Part shown: positions 17,095 through 26,805 of the stretch, piece after piece
Layout: every line of letters begins with the position of its first letter
Position numbering within the stretch: the stretch's first letter is position 1
Assembly (NCBI RefSeq): GCF_900129375.1
Contig: NZ_FQVN01000003.1
Location: 372,001-436,000, forward strand
Direction: 5' to 3'
Source: Streptoalloteichus hindustanus
GTDB taxonomy: Bacteria > Actinomycetota > Actinomycetes > Mycobacteriales > Pseudonocardiaceae
DNA length: 64,000 bases
The notes under the pieces: model-generated
Databases searched by the model: none
The model's input: only the letters and a program-made list of their open reading frames with translations
What the model was told of the DNA's origin: nothing
Program-made: the position numbers and the translations under genes

Positions 17095-18405
17095 ATGGCC
17101 CGTCCCCCTCTGCTGCGGCGGTTGGTGGTCGCCGCGGCGACCGTCGCGCCGCTGCTGGCGTTGCCCGGTATGGCCCAGGCCAGCCCGGAGGCCGGCGCCA
17201 CCTGCTACGACCCGTCCACCCCGCTGACCGTGCAGGAGCAGCGGCTCGACGACGCGCTGGAGCCGGGCGGCGCGGCGGTCGGCCCGACGCTGGTCCGGCT
17301 GGCCGGGTTCGACCGGCAGGTCGACCGGTTCGCCCGGGACCTGTGCCGGGTGCGCACGCCGGGGCAGGCCGACCGGCTGGTCGCCGAGCGGGGGCGCCAG
17401 CTCTGGCAGACGGCGGTCGACCGCGCGCAGGGCCGCCGCCCCGACCTCGGCTCGTGGGACCGGTACGACGATCGCCCGCTGTACTGGGCTCGGCTGCACC
17501 TGACCAGGGCGGTGCGCCAGTGGCGCGCGCCCTACGCGCTCGACGCCGCGCGGCGGGCCGAGCTGGTCCGCACGGTGGACCGGGCGGCGCGGGGGATCGA
17601 CTCGGTGCGGCTGCCCGCCAGCCCGCACGTGCGGCGGGTCCTGGTCAGCGGGTTCGACCCGTTCCAGCTCAACGGCCCCGGGGTGCGCATCAGCAACCCC
17701 TCGGGCGCGGCGGCGCTGCAACTGGACGGCCGCACGTTCGACACCCCGCGGGGTAGGGTCGTGGTGGAGGCCGTGTCCCTGCCCGTGCTCTGGGGCGGCT
17801 TCGACGAGGGCGTCGTGGAGGCGGCCTACGGGCCGTGGCTGCGGGCCGGGCGCCGTCAGGTCGACATGATCACGACGATCAGCCAGGGCCGGCCGGAGCG
17901 GTTCGACATCGAGCGCTGGGCGGGTCGCTGGCGGGGCGGGGCCCCGGACAACGACGACGTGCGGACCCGGGGCGCGGTGCCGGACGCCCAGGGCTGGCCG
18001 CAGCCGGCCGACGAGTTCATCGAGACCACGCTGCCGCACGAGCGGATGGTCGAGGCCGGCACCGGCCCGTACCGGGTCGTGCTGAACCGCGAGTTCTGCG
18101 AGTGGCCGGTGGGCGGGACGCCCGGCGCCGGTCAGAAGGTCTGCCGCTCGGACGAGCCGACGCCGGGCGCGGCGGCGGCCGCCGGTGGCGGCGGCGACTA
18201 CCTGTCGAACGAGAGCATGTACCGCGCGAACCGGCTCCGGCTGGGGCTGGGCGCCACCGACGTCCGCGGCGGCCACCTGCACGTGCCGGTGCTCGGCCTG
18301 CCCGACTCGGGCACGGCGCTCACCGACGACGCCTTCGAGCGGCGTCGGCGGGCCATCGCGGACCAGACCGTGGCCCTGGTCAGGGCCGGCGCGTCCGCCC
18401 CGTGA
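17095..18405 (+). CDS. secreted pyroglutamyl-peptidase I (C15) homologue with Cys-to-Ser change
   Basis: Exported protein of 436 residues: signal peptide about 1-29 (ending GMAQA), an N-terminal helical region (30-180), then a C15-like domain beginning [11 protein letters not shown] at 180. Normal pyroglutamyl peptidase I is cytosolic and about 215 residues. Here the nucleophile position reads YLSNE (Ser371) where the family has YxCN, while the His motif GHLHVP is kept (His396). Cys in TCYDP, DLCR, EFCEW and KVCRS may form disulfides. It is the first gene of the 5-oxoproline operon, so release of pyroglutamate from peptides is the likely job, but activity of a Ser form is unproven. ATG set by GGGAGGAA. 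Confidence 0.75.
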   Translation: MARPPLLRRLVVAAATVAPLLALPGMAQASPEAGATCYDPSTPLTVQEQRLDDALEPGGAAVGPTLVRLAGFDRQVDRFARDLCRVRTPGQADRLVAERGRQLWQTAVDRAQGRRPDLGSWDRYDDRPLYWARLHLTRAVRQWRAPYALDAARRAELVRTVDRAARGIDSVRLPASPHVRRVLVSGFDPFQLNGPGVRISNPSGAAALQLDGRTFDTPRGRVVVEAVSLPVLWGGFDEGVVEAAYGPWLRAGRRQVDMITTISQGRPERFDIERWAGRWRGGAPDNDDVRTRGAVPDAQGWPQPADEFIETTLPHERMVEAGTGPYRVVLNREFCEWPVGGTPGAGQKVCRSDEPTPGAAAAAGGGGDYLSNESMYRANRLRLGLGATDVRGGHLHVPVLGLPDSGTALTDDAFERRRRAIADQTVALVRAGASAP

Positions 18406-18470
18406 GCCACGGCGGGCGGCGCGGTGGGAGCACCGCCGCGCCGCCCGCCCCTTTTCCCTGGAGGTTGCCC

Positions 18471-19688
18471 GTGGGCGAGCAGACCACGACGGTCGCCGCC
18501 GCCAAGGGCGTGCGCGGCACGCTGCTCGGCGCGATGTTCCTGATGGCCACCAGCGCCATCGGCCCCGGTTTCATCACGCAGACCGCGACGTTCACCGGCC
18601 AGCTCGGCGCGGCGTTCGCGTTCGCGATCGTCGCCTCGATCCTGGTCGACCTGGCGGTGCAGCTCAACGTCTGGCGCATCATCGGGGTCTCCGGGCTGCG
18701 CGCGCAGGAGCTGGCCAACCGGGTCGTGCCCGGCGCCGGCCACCTGCTGTCGTTCCTGGTGGTGCTGGGCGGGCTGGTGTTCAACATCGGCAACGTCGCC
18801 GGCGCCGGCCTGGGCGGCAACGCGCTGCTGGGGGTCGACCCGACCCTGGCCGGCGTGGTGTCGGCGCTGGTCGCGATCGCGGTGTTCGTCAGCAAGCGCG
18901 CCGGCGTCGCGATGGACCGCGTGGTCGTCGTGCTCGGCGTGATCATGATCGGGATGACGGCGTACGTGGCCGTGGTGTCCGACCCGCCGGTGGGCAGCGC
19001 CCTGCACAACGCCGTGCTGCCGGACAAGGTCGACTTCGCCGCGATCACGACGCTGATCGGCGGCACCGTCGGCGGCTACATCACCTACGCGGGCGCGCAC
19101 CGGCTCGTCGACTCGGGGGTCAGCGGTCCGGCCGCCGTCCGGCAGATCAGCCGGAGCTCGATCACCGGCATCCTGGTCACCGGCGTGATGCGGGCGCTGC
19201 TGTTCCTGGCGGTCCTGGGCGTGGTGGCGGCGGGGGTGCGGCTGTCCGGCTCGAACCCGGCGGCCACCGCGTTCGAGCACGCCGCCGGCCAGGTGGGGCT
19301 GCGGATCTTCGGGCTGGTGCTGTGGGCCGCCGCGATCACCTCGGTGATCGGCGCCGCCTACACCTCGGTCTCCTTCCTCACCGGGTCCTCGCGGCGGCTG
19401 GCCCGCCACCGCAACAGCCTGGTGATCGGGTTCATCGCGGTGTCCACCACGGTCTTCGTCCTCGCCGGGCAGGCGCCGGTGACGTTGCTGGTGTTCGCGG
19501 GCGCGTTCAACGGCCTGATCCTGCCGGTGGGCCTGGGCCTGCTGCTGTGGGTCGCCGCGCGGCGGCGGGACCTGATGCGCGGGTACCGGTACCCGCGGTG
19601 GCTGGTCGTGCTGGGCGTGCTGGCCTGGCTGGTGACGGTGTACCTGGGGTGGAAGTCCCTGGGTTCGCTGGGCGACCTGTGGAAGTGA
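18471..19688 (+). CDS. NRAMP-family transporter, YcsG-like
   Basis: Integral membrane protein of 405 residues with about 11 helices and the NRAMP/APC fold. The metal-binding motif DPGN of helix 1 is replaced by GPGF (residues 31-34, [10 protein letters not shown]). The helix 6 MPH motif is not seen; that region reads [16 protein letters not shown]. It therefore probably does not carry Mn2+ or Fe2+. In Bacillus the homologue YcsG sits next to the 5-oxoprolinase genes, and here it lies directly before pxpA, so 5-oxoproline uptake is a reasonable inference. The GTG start follows GGAGG by 6 bases. Confidence 0.8.
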   Translation: MGEQTTTVAAAKGVRGTLLGAMFLMATSAIGPGFITQTATFTGQLGAAFAFAIVASILVDLAVQLNVWRIIGVSGLRAQELANRVVPGAGHLLSFLVVLGGLVFNIGNVAGAGLGGNALLGVDPTLAGVVSALVAIAVFVSKRAGVAMDRVVVVLGVIMIGMTAYVAVVSDPPVGSALHNAVLPDKVDFAAITTLIGGTVGGYITYAGAHRLVDSGVSGPAAVRQISRSSITGILVTGVMRALLFLAVLGVVAAGVRLSGSNPAATAFEHAAGQVGLRIFGLVLWAAAITSVIGAAYTSVSFLTGSSRRLARHRNSLVIGFIAVSTTVFVLAGQAPVTLLVFAGAFNGLILPVGLGLLLWVAARRRDLMRGYRYPRWLVVLGVLAWLVTVYLGWKSLGSLGDLWK

Positions 19689-19702
19689 CGGAGGAACGGG
19701 AC

Positions 19703-20491
19703 ATGAACGACACCGACAGCACCAACGGGATCGCCGCCATCGACCTCAACGCCGATCTCGGCGAGGGCTTCGGGAACTGGCGGATGGGCGACGACGCCGC
19801 TCTGCTCGACGTCGTCACCAGCGCGAACGTGGCGTGCGGCTTCCACGCCGGCGACCCGCTGACGATGCGGCGCACCTGCCAGCTCGCGGCCGAGCGGGGA
19901 GTCAGCGTCGGGGCGCACGTGGGCTACCGGGACCTGGCCGGCTTCGGCCGGCGGTTCGTGGACGTGGCGCCGGAGGAGCTGGCGGCCGACGTGCTCTACC
20001 AGCTCGGCGCGTTGGACGCCTGCGCCAGGGCGGCCGGGACCCGCGTGCGGTACGTCAAGCCGCACGGCGCGCTCTACAACACGGTGGTGCACCACGAGGA
20101 GCAGGCCGCGGCCGTGGTGGCGGCGGTGCGGGACTTCGACCCGGCGCTGCCGGTGCTGGGCCTGCCGGGCGCGGTGTGGCTGCGGATGGCCGCCGAGGCC
20201 GGACTGCCGGTGCGGCACGAGGCGTTCGCCGACCGCGCCTACACGGGCGACGGCACGCTGGTGTCCCGGCGCGAGCCGGGCGCGGTGCTGCACGACCCGG
20301 AGCTGATCGCCGAGCGCGGCCTGCTGCTGGCCACGCGGGGCGAGGTCGTGGCCGCCGACGGCGCTGTGGTGCGGCTGCGCGCCGACTCGATCTGCGTGCA
20401 CGGGGACACGCCGGGCGCGGTCGAGGCGGCCAGGCGGCTGCGGGCCGAGTTGGAGCGGGCCGGCGTGCGCCCCACGGCGTTCGCGGCATGA
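19703..20491 (+). CDS. pxpA: 5-oxoprolinase subunit A (LamB/YcsF family)
   Basis: Component of the ATP-dependent PxpABC 5-oxoprolinase, which opens 5-oxo-L-proline to glutamate. About 262 residues with the LamB/YcsF signatures [11 protein letters not shown] (14-24), [27 protein letters not shown] and [10 protein letters not shown], and the C-terminal [12 protein letters not shown]. Full length. ATG at 19703 after GGAGGAACGGG. The next gene starts inside its stop codon (ATGA overlap), so A and B are translationally coupled. Confidence 0.93.
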   Translation: MNDTDSTNGIAAIDLNADLGEGFGNWRMGDDAALLDVVTSANVACGFHAGDPLTMRRTCQLAAERGVSVGAHVGYRDLAGFGRRFVDVAPEELAADVLYQLGALDACARAAGTRVRYVKPHGALYNTVVHHEEQAAAVVAAVRDFDPALPVLGLPGAVWLRMAAEAGLPVRHEAFADRAYTGDGTLVSRREPGAVLHDPELIAERGLLLATRGEVVAADGAVVRLRADSICVHGDTPGAVEAARRLRAELERAGVRPTAFAA

Positions 20492-21123
20492 CACGAGGGT
20501 CCACTGTGGACGTTCGACTGCTGCCATGCGGGGACCGGGCGCTGTTGGTGGAGGTGGCCGACAGCGCGCACGTCGTCGGCCTGTACGCGGCGTTGCGCGC
20601 CGCTCCCCCGCCCGGTGTGGTCGACATGGTGCCCGCGGCGCGGACGCTGTTGTTGCGCCTCGGCCCGGACGAGACCGATCTGCGCGCGGTGGCCGAGGCG
20701 GTGCGCCGGGCCGAGCCGCTGTGGGACCAGCGGGCGAGCGCGCACCGGGTGGAGGTCCCGGTGCGGTACGACGGCGAGGACCTCGCCGAGGTCGCCCGGT
20801 TGACCGGGCTGACCGAACGGGAGGTTGTCGCCGCGCACACCGGGTCCGAGTGGACCGTGGCGTTCTGCGGTTTCGCGCCGGGTTTCGGCTACCTGACCGG
20901 CGGCGACCCTCGGCTCCGGGTGCCGAGGCGCGCGGTGCCCCGGACCCGGGTTCCGGCCGGCTCGGTCGGGTTGGCCGGGGAGTACAGCGGGGTGTACCCG
21001 CGGGTCTCGCCGGGCGGGTGGCAGCTCATCGGCCGGACCGACCTCGTCGTGTGGCAGGTCGACCGGGATCCCCCCGCCCTGTTGCGCCCCGGCGCCACCG
21101 TGCGGTTCGTGGAGGTGTCGTGA
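20488..21123 (+). CDS. pxpB: 5-oxoprolinase subunit B (KipI family)
   Basis: About 211 residues of the KipI/allophanate hydrolase subunit 1 family. It shows [12 protein letters not shown] at the N-terminus, [12 protein letters not shown], the [13 protein letters not shown] segment, the [18 protein letters not shown] stretch and the C-terminal [14 protein letters not shown]. Together with PxpC it forms the ATP-using part of 5-oxoprolinase. It overlaps pxpA by 4 bases (ATGA) and pxpC by 4 bases (GTGA). A GTCCACTGTGGAC palindrome (20499-20511) lies in its first codons. A GTG at 20506 is an alternative start. Confidence 0.92.
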   Translation: MTRGSTVDVRLLPCGDRALLVEVADSAHVVGLYAALRAAPPPGVVDMVPAARTLLLRLGPDETDLRAVAEAVRRAEPLWDQRASAHRVEVPVRYDGEDLAEVARLTGLTEREVVAAHTGSEWTVAFCGFAPGFGYLTGGDPRLRVPRRAVPRTRVPAGSVGLAGEYSGVYPRVSPGGWQLIGRTDLVVWQVDRDPPALLRPGATVRFVEVS

Positions 21124-21989
21124 AACGGCTCGACGTGATCTCCCCCGGCGTCCTGGCCACGGTGCAGGACCTCGGGCGCCCCGGCCTGGCCGGACTGGGC
21201 GTCGGCTGGTCCGGCGCGGCCGACCGGGCCGCCCTCCGCCTGGCCAACCGGCTGGCCGGCAACGCCGAGGGCGCGCCGGCGGTCGAGGTGACCTTCGGCG
21301 GCCTGGTGGTGCGAGCGGTGGACCCGCTCGTGGTGGTGGTGACCGGCGCGGTCTGCCCGATCACCGTCGACGGCCGGCCCGAGCCGGTCAACACCGTGCT
21401 GCGGCTGCGCGCCGGAGCGGAACTGCGGCTCGGCCAGCCCAGTCGCGGCCTCCGCAGCTACCTGGCGGTGCGCGGCGGGCTCGACCTGCCCACCGTGCTC
21501 GGCTCGGCGTCCACGGACGTGCTCGCCGGGATCGGGCCGCGGTCGCTGGCGGCCGGTGACGTGCTGCGGGTCGCCGAACCTCGGCACCCGCTGTCCGATG
21601 TGGACTTCGCGCCGGTTCCCCAGCCACGGGACGACGAGCTGGAGCTGCGGGTCTGGCTGGGCCCCCGCGACGACTGGTTCACGGCGGAGGCGGTGGCGGC
21701 GCTGGGCCGGGAGCCGTTCGAGGTGACCTCGGACAGCGACCGCGTGGGAATGCGGCTGGCGGGCCCCGTGCTGGACCGCCACCGCGAGGGCGAGCTGCCG
21801 AGCGAGGGGACGGTGCGGGGCGCCCTCCAGGTGCCGCCCTCCGGCCACCCGACCCTGTTCCTCGCCGACCACCCGGTGACGGGCGGCTATCCGGTCATCG
21901 CGGTCGTCCTGGCCGACGACGTGGATCGCGCGGCGCAGGCACGTCCCGGCACCCGGCTCCGGTTCCGCGTCGTCCCCCGCACCTGGTAG
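21120..21989 (+). CDS. pxpC: 5-oxoprolinase subunit C (KipA family, biotin-dependent carboxyltransferase-like)
   Basis: 289 residues of the KipA/allophanate hydrolase subunit 2 family. It starts LDVISPGVLATVQDLGRPG, has YLAVRGGLDLPTVLGSASTD in the middle, TSDSDRVGMRL later and ends with the HPVTGGYPVIAVV motif. It is the last gene of the operon and partner of PxpB. The GTG start overlaps the pxpB stop. The operon layout PCP-like, transporter, pxpA, pxpB, pxpC implies extracellular release, uptake and hydrolysis of 5-oxoproline to glutamate. Confidence 0.92.
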   Translation: MKRLDVISPGVLATVQDLGRPGLAGLGVGWSGAADRAALRLANRLAGNAEGAPAVEVTFGGLVVRAVDPLVVVVTGAVCPITVDGRPEPVNTVLRLRAGAELRLGQPSRGLRSYLAVRGGLDLPTVLGSASTDVLAGIGPRSLAAGDVLRVAEPRHPLSDVDFAPVPQPRDDELELRVWLGPRDDWFTAEAVAALGREPFEVTSDSDRVGMRLAGPVLDRHREGELPSEGTVRGALQVPPSGHPTLFLADHPVTGGYPVIAVVLADDVDRAAQARPGTRLRFRVVPRTW

Positions 21990-22296
21990 CACTCGATCGA
22001 CGCGGGACGACAACGGATCTCGTAGTCGTCCACGGCTCCGAAGTGCTCGCGGAGATCCGAACGGACGTGGTGGACCGCCGGCTCCCACCCGGAAACCGGC
22101 GGCCACCCGCGACTGGGCCACCCGCGAGTGGCGCGGCCACGACGCGATCCGACCGGCGCCGCGCCGCCCACGCGCGACGAGGCTCGGTGGCGGAAGCACT
22201 CGTGGCCTTGGACGCCACCAGTCCGAACCGAGTCCTCGAACCAAGGCCTCGAACCGAGGCCGAGGCGCTGGTCCGGGTCGCCTCGTCGCCGCGCGC
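21990..22296. other. spacer between pxpC and RidA gene
   Basis: About 300 bases between convergent genes. On the minus strand a frame continuing into pxpC contains the protein-like stretch HFGAVDDYEIRCRPASIECY, but there is no start, stop or domain to support a gene. It may be a degraded remnant. No clear terminator is seen. Confidence 0.3.
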
Positions 22297-22704
22297 TCAG
22301 TCGATGACCGCGGTGGCCTCGACCTCGACCAGGAGGTCGGGCTCGGCCAGCGCGGCGACGCCCACCAACGTGCTCGGCGGGACCGGGGTGACCCCCAGCT
22401 TCGCGCAGGCCCGCGCGCGCCCCTCCAGGAACAGGGGCATCTTGTCGGGGGTCCAGTCGACGACGTGGACGGTCAGTTTCGCCACGTCGTCGAAGGAACC
22501 GCCGACCTCGGCCAGCGCGGTGTGGACGTTGAGGTAGCACTGCTCGACCTGGGCGGCGAGGTCTCCCTCGCCGACCGTGCGCCCCTCGGCGTCCCAGGCG
22601 ACCTGGCCGGCGACGAAGACCAGCTTCGACCCGGTGGCCACGGACACCTGCCGGTAGACGTCGATCTTCGACAGTCCCTCGGGATTCACCAGGGTGATGG
22701 CCAC
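22297..22704 (-). CDS. RidA/YjgF/YER057c family protein
   Basis: Small trimeric protein of 135 residues. Classical RidA removes reactive enamine/imine intermediates of PLP enzymes. The fold signatures KLVFVAGQVAWDAEG and VAKLTVHVVDW are present. The catalytic Arg, in PARSCVEV of classical RidA, falls at PPSTLVGV here, so the usual imine deaminase activity is probably missing and this is a Rid subfamily of unknown role. The GTG at 22704 is set by GGAGGAG. It lies beside the 5-oxoproline operon but on the opposite strand. Confidence 0.85.
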   Translation of the reverse strand: MAITLVNPEGLSKIDVYRQVSVATGSKLVFVAGQVAWDAEGRTVGEGDLAAQVEQCYLNVHTALAEVGGSFDDVAKLTVHVVDWTPDKMPLFLEGRARACAKLGVTPVPPSTLVGVAALAEPDLLVEVEATAVID

Positions 22705-22946
22705 GCCGACTCCTCCGAGTGAGAGATCGTGGGCCTCCGGAAACCCCCGAGGCCTCTCCACCAGGAGGCTACTCAGCCAGATCCAGCCGGTTTTCCCTGC
22801 ACGCCAACGCGACCATCCCGCAGGACCGGCTCGACGCGCGCGAGCGGCCTTGGCGGTGGGGGCCACCCGCCTCCAGGACGGATGGCGCCGCGCACTGTCC
22901 ACAGAGGACTCGCTGAGGACTTGCCGAGGACTTCCAGTCCCGTCGG

Positions 22947-23423
22947 TCACGCCTCGCGCGCTGGCCGCTCGACGGTGAACAGGTAACAGCCGGCATCGGC
23001 GCTCCTGGCGTGGACGTAGCTGACCTCGGGCCGCGCGAACATGTCGGCGATCGTCTCCGCCGCGTTGTTGTCCACCTGCCGCTCACTCACGAGCCGGCGG
23101 CCGTCGCCGTACGCCTGGAAAGTCATGGGCTTGTCGACGAAGTACGGCGGCAGCGGCTCGTCCGGCGCGTAGCGCTCGCACTCGACCGCGTGGACGTAGA
23201 TCGGTCCCGGGAGCGGCGGGGTGGCCCGCCCCCGGAACGCGTCGTAGGTGAACAACAGGCGTGGTTCGTCGGCCTCGAAGCGGCGGAGACACGTCCGGCA
23301 GGGCGCGCCGGCGGGGTGCTTCTCCTCCAGCCAGGCGGGATGGCCGTAGTCGGGCGCCCGGTGGGTGCGGCGGACCTCCTCGACCACCTCCGGGGAAAGG
23401 GCGACGACACGGTAGTCGGACAT
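22947..23423 (-). CDS. DUF1203 family protein
   Basis: Uncharacterised protein of 158 residues. The body contains a C-x2-C pair in GAPCRTCLRRFE, then LLFTYDAFRG, GPIYVHAVEC and the C-terminal YVHARSADAGCYLFTVER, which are DUF1203 landmarks. No catalytic role is known. The ATG at 23423 follows AAGGAG. It is downstream of, and on the same strand as, the cbiG-cobJ gene but has a 92-base gap, and is probably independent. Confidence 0.8.
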   Translation of the reverse strand: MSDYRVVALSPEVVEEVRRTHRAPDYGHPAWLEEKHPAGAPCRTCLRRFEADEPRLLFTYDAFRGRATPPLPGPIYVHAVECERYAPDEPLPPYFVDKPMTFQAYGDGRRLVSERQVDNNAAETIADMFARPEVSYVHARSADAGCYLFTVERPAREA

Positions 23424-23515
23424 GCTTGCTCCTTCCTGGTCGGACAGAACAAGCGTGGCGACGAAGCCCGCGACGTGCTGGCGGATAACGGACTTCGCGT
23501 TGCCCTGACGCGAGA

Positions 23516-25300
23516 TCAGGGGCCGGTCGGGGGAACCGTGACCATGTGTCCGGCCACCAAAGCGGTGCGGGACGACCCGACGATCACAGTGTCCCCGGAG
23601 CCCCCGGAGCCCCCGGAGTCCATTTCGGACGGAACGAGGTCGACGAGGAGAACGGTCCTGACCCGCTGGTCCGCGTCCTCCGCTCGACTCACCAACCCGA
23701 CGGGCGTGGTGGGCGGCCGATGGGCCCGCAGGATCTCCAGCGCCCTGCCCCACCGCCCGTCGCGGTCCGGCACGCCGGGGAAGCAGACCACCAGGTCGCC
23801 CTCGGCCACCGCCCGCACCCGGCGCTCGACGACCTCCCACGGGACGCGGGGGTCGGACAGGTCGATCACCGCGTGGTCGTCGGCCAGGGGCGCGCCGAGC
23901 AGGGCCGCCGCCGCGAGCGCCGCGCTGACGCCGGGAACCGCGACGAGCTCGGCGTCCGCGCCGACCTGCTCCAACGCGGGCCCCGTCACCCGCCCCAGCT
24001 CGGTGTCCCCGGAGACGACGAGCGCGACGGCCGCGCCGTTGGCCGCCAGTTCGGCGGCCGCGCGGGCCCGCGCCTCCTCCGCGCCGGGGCCGCTCGCCCG
24101 GACCCGGGCGCCCGGCCGCAGGAGGTGGCGCACCCGGTCGACGTCCCGGTCGAGGCCCACCAGCACGGCCGCCCTGCGGAGCTCGGCCTCGACGCGCGGG
24201 GCGCGCGGGTCCGCGGCGTCCGGACCGAGCCCGAGCACCGCCAGCCGGCCCCGGGGCCGGACCCGCGCGACCGCCACGGTGACCGCCGCTCCCCTGATCT
24301 TGTCGACCACCAGCTCGACGGCGCCGCCGCCGGCCAGCTCGGCCGCGCCGCGCAACGCGGCGGCCTCGGCGACACTGGGCGTCCCGGTGCGGGCGCGCAC
24401 CTCCTCGTCCGGGTTCGGAACGTCCACTTCGGACAGTTCGGCTGCCGGGTACCGCAGGAGGGGCAGCGCGCTGTCCGCGTTCCAGAACCCGTGGTCCTCC
24501 ACCGCCTCGACGATGCCCTGTTCCGCGGCCTTGGTGTCGATGGTGGCGAACGCGCGCACCGCGCCCAGGTCGAAGCCGTGCTCGCTCTCCACGAGGGACA
24601 ACGCGGTGGTGACGGCGCTGGTCGACACCCCGGTGGACGAGCCGACGCCGACCACGAGGGTCCTGGGCACGAGCCGCAGCAACGCGCCCTCGGTCGGCCG
24701 CACGGGATGTCCGGGCCACTCGGCCGCCTGCTCGGCGGACACCGGGATCCGGTCGTCCACCAGGACCGTCCACTCAGGACTGTCGACGTCCGCCGCGACG
24801 GTGGAGGGCAGCGCGGGCAACGGGAAGCGCATCGGGTTGACCAGCCGCACGGGCGCGCCGGCGGCCACCGCCGCGCCGCAGGCGGCGAGATCGCCGTCGA
24901 CCTCGGCGTCCAGCAGCTCGACCAGCTCGTCCAGCGGGGACGTGCCGACCGCGTCGCCGCCGGCGCTGACCACGGCGGCGCCGCCGAGCACCTCGGCCAC
25001 CCGCTCGGCGAGGGTGTCGGCGCCGCCCGCGTGGCCGCCGGCCAGCGCGATGGCCAGCCCCCGCGCCTCGTCGACGCACACGACGCCGGGGTCGGTGTGC
25101 TCGTCCACCAGGAGGGGCGCGACCAGCCGCACGGTCGCGGCGGGGCCGAGGAGGAACACCGCCGCGCCCAGCCGCGGCCACAGCCGGTGCAGCGCGGCGC
25201 GGACCGGCCCGTCGACGACCACCGCGTCCGGTCCGAGCCGCGCGGCGAGTTCGGCGGCGCTCCGCCGGCCGGCGGGGGTGCCGGCGAACACTCCGATCAC
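23516..25300 (-). CDS. cbiG-cobJ: CbiG-CobJ fusion (cobalt-precorrin-5A hydrolase / precorrin-3B C17-methyltransferase)
   Basis: Bifunctional corrin ring enzyme of 594 residues. Residues 1-350 are CbiG: FAGTPAGRR at the start, LAGGHAGGADTLAERV, and the C-terminal VVGVGSSTGVSTSAV and FATIDTKAAEQ. CbiG opens the lactone and loses the C20 carbon. Residues 352-594 are CobJ/CbiH: LAVLGLGPD, VVSGDTELG, VAVPGVSAALAAAALLGAPL. The GTG start overlaps the cobL stop by 4 bases (GTGA), so the two are coupled. CobJ in other actinobacteria is often fused to CobI instead; cobI is not in this window. Confidence 0.88.
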   Translation of the reverse strand: MIGVFAGTPAGRRSAAELAARLGPDAVVVDGPVRAALHRLWPRLGAAVFLLGPAATVRLVAPLLVDEHTDPGVVCVDEARGLAIALAGGHAGGADTLAERVAEVLGGAAVVSAGGDAVGTSPLDELVELLDAEVDGDLAACGAAVAAGAPVRLVNPMRFPLPALPSTVAADVDSPEWTVLVDDRIPVSAEQAAEWPGHPVRPTEGALLRLVPRTLVVGVGSSTGVSTSAVTTALSLVESEHGFDLGAVRAFATIDTKAAEQGIVEAVEDHGFWNADSALPLLRYPAAELSEVDVPNPDEEVRARTGTPSVAEAAALRGAAELAGGGAVELVVDKIRGAAVTVAVARVRPRGRLAVLGLGPDAADPRAPRVEAELRRAAVLVGLDRDVDRVRHLLRPGARVRASGPGAEEARARAAAELAANGAAVALVVSGDTELGRVTGPALEQVGADAELVAVPGVSAALAAAALLGAPLADDHAVIDLSDPRVPWEVVERRVRAVAEGDLVVCFPGVPDRDGRWGRALEILRAHRPPTTPVGLVSRAEDADQRVRTVLLVDLVPSEMDSGGSGGSGDTVIVGSSRTALVAGHMVTVPPTGP

Positions 25301-26520
25301 GAGCTGGTCATCCCCTGTTCGTTCCGTCCGAAGCCCCAGACCAGGAACACCGGGTTCGTCGCGGCGAGCCCGGTCGTGCCGTCGGGCAGGTCGGCCATCC
25401 GGGAGACGGAGAGCTGGCAGCCCGCCACCCGGTACCCGGCCGCGCGCAACGCCTCTCGCGTCGGGCCGAGCTGGTCGAAGGCGGCCAGCGGGACGACGAC
25501 GCGCGCCGCGCCGAGGCCGGCGCAGGCCGCGACCACCTCGGGTCCGCCACCGCCGACGAACACCGCGTCGGGCCGGGGCAGACCGGCGAAGGCGTGCGGC
25601 GCCTCGTCCTCGACGACCCGGACGTCGACCTGGTGCGTGCCCGCGTTGGCGACGACCCGCACGCACTGCACGGGGTCCCGCTCGATCGCGATCACCGCCG
25701 CGCCCATCCGCGCGCACTCCACCGCGACCGAGCCCGATCCCGCGCCCACGTCCCACACGAGCGCGCCGGGGCGCGGTGCGAGCCGGGCCAACGCCACCGC
25801 GCGCACCTCGGCCGGCGTGACCGCCCCGTCGCGGTGCGCGAACGCGTCGTCGGACAGGGCCCACCCACCCCGCGGCGGGGTCGGCTCTCCCCCGCGGTGC
25901 CATCCGCTCGGGGGGACCGCGTCGGGGTCGGCCAGGCAGAGCAGGACGCCGGGATCGCGCCAGTCACGGCGCGCGGCCTCCTCGGGGTCCACCGTGGTCA
26001 CCCGCTCGTCGGCGCCGCCGAGGTCCTCCACCACGACCAGGGCGCGACGCCAGCCGACGAGGCCGGCGCCGATCTCGGCCGGGCCCGCGCCGGGCGCGGT
26101 CAGCACGGCCACGGCGGGGCGGGCGCGGCAGACGTTGAGGGCCCGGCGCCGGTCCTGTCCGTGCGCGCTGACCACGACGACGTCGTCGCCGGGCCGGCCG
26201 AGGCGGGCCAGCAGGCGCCGCACGTCGGAGACCGCCGGCACGACGGCCGGGCGGATGCCCCTGGCGCGCAGGGAGCGCAGCGTTCCGTGGAGGTCGGGGT
26301 CGCCGGCGACGAGCACGGCGACCGGCTGTCCGGCGGCGGCGACGCGCTCGATCTCGTCGAGGGCTGCCGGCCGGGGGTCCAGCTCGATTGCCCGTGCCCC
26401 TGCGGGGGCGTACCGCGCCAGGTGGTCCCGACCGCCCACCACCACCTCGGCCCGCTCCAGGGCGGCCGAGGCGGGCGGCGGCAGCGCTCCGCCGTCGATC
26501 CCGATCACCGTCACCGTCAT
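25297..26520 (-). CDS. cobL: precorrin-6Y C5,15-methyltransferase (decarboxylating)
   Basis: 407 residues with two parts. The N-terminal CbiE-type tetrapyrrole methylase (1 to about 200: TVIGIDGG, VLVAGDPDLHGT, VVVSAHGQDR) adds a methyl at C5. The C-terminal CbiT-type methyltransferase (about 225-407: LVWDVGAGSGSVAVECARMG, DAVFVGGGG) methylates C15 and decarboxylates. It acts in the middle of corrin ring synthesis. ATG at 26520 preceded by GGGGTGAGGGA. It is translationally coupled to cbiG-cobJ. Confidence 0.93.
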   Translation of the reverse strand: MTVTVIGIDGGALPPPASAALERAEVVVGGRDHLARYAPAGARAIELDPRPAALDEIERVAAAGQPVAVLVAGDPDLHGTLRSLRARGIRPAVVPAVSDVRRLLARLGRPGDDVVVVSAHGQDRRRALNVCRARPAVAVLTAPGAGPAEIGAGLVGWRRALVVVEDLGGADERVTTVDPEEAARRDWRDPGVLLCLADPDAVPPSGWHRGGEPTPPRGGWALSDDAFAHRDGAVTPAEVRAVALARLAPRPGALVWDVGAGSGSVAVECARMGAAVIAIERDPVQCVRVVANAGTHQVDVRVVEDEAPHAFAGLPRPDAVFVGGGGPEVVAACAGLGAARVVVPLAAFDQLGPTREALRAAGYRVAGCQLSVSRMADLPDGTTGLAATNPVFLVWGFGRNEQGMTSS

Positions 26521-26805
26521 GCCGTCCCTCACCCCGCCTCGGTCGGACCCGCTCGCCGGTGAAGTCCACCATGCCGGGTCCGGCGGGCTGTCGGCGGCCG
26601 TGGCCCTCGGGGCGCTCCGGCAGGTCAGGCCGCCCCGGCCACTCGCGGTCACGTCCGAATCACTCGGAGTCCACGAACCGGGCGCTCGCCGGCCGGTCCC
26701 GTCGGCCGCCGTCCCGCACGCGCCCTCGACTGTCCACAGAGGACAGTGCCGAAGCCGCTCACCGCCAGCGCCGCCCAGGCCGGCGCCAACCACCCCGCCC
26801 CAGGT

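Noticed and set aside
21895-22218. Minus-strand frame with protein-like stretch near GAVDDYEIRCRP
   Set aside because: It runs into the pxpC gene without a start, stop or known domain; at most a decayed remnant.
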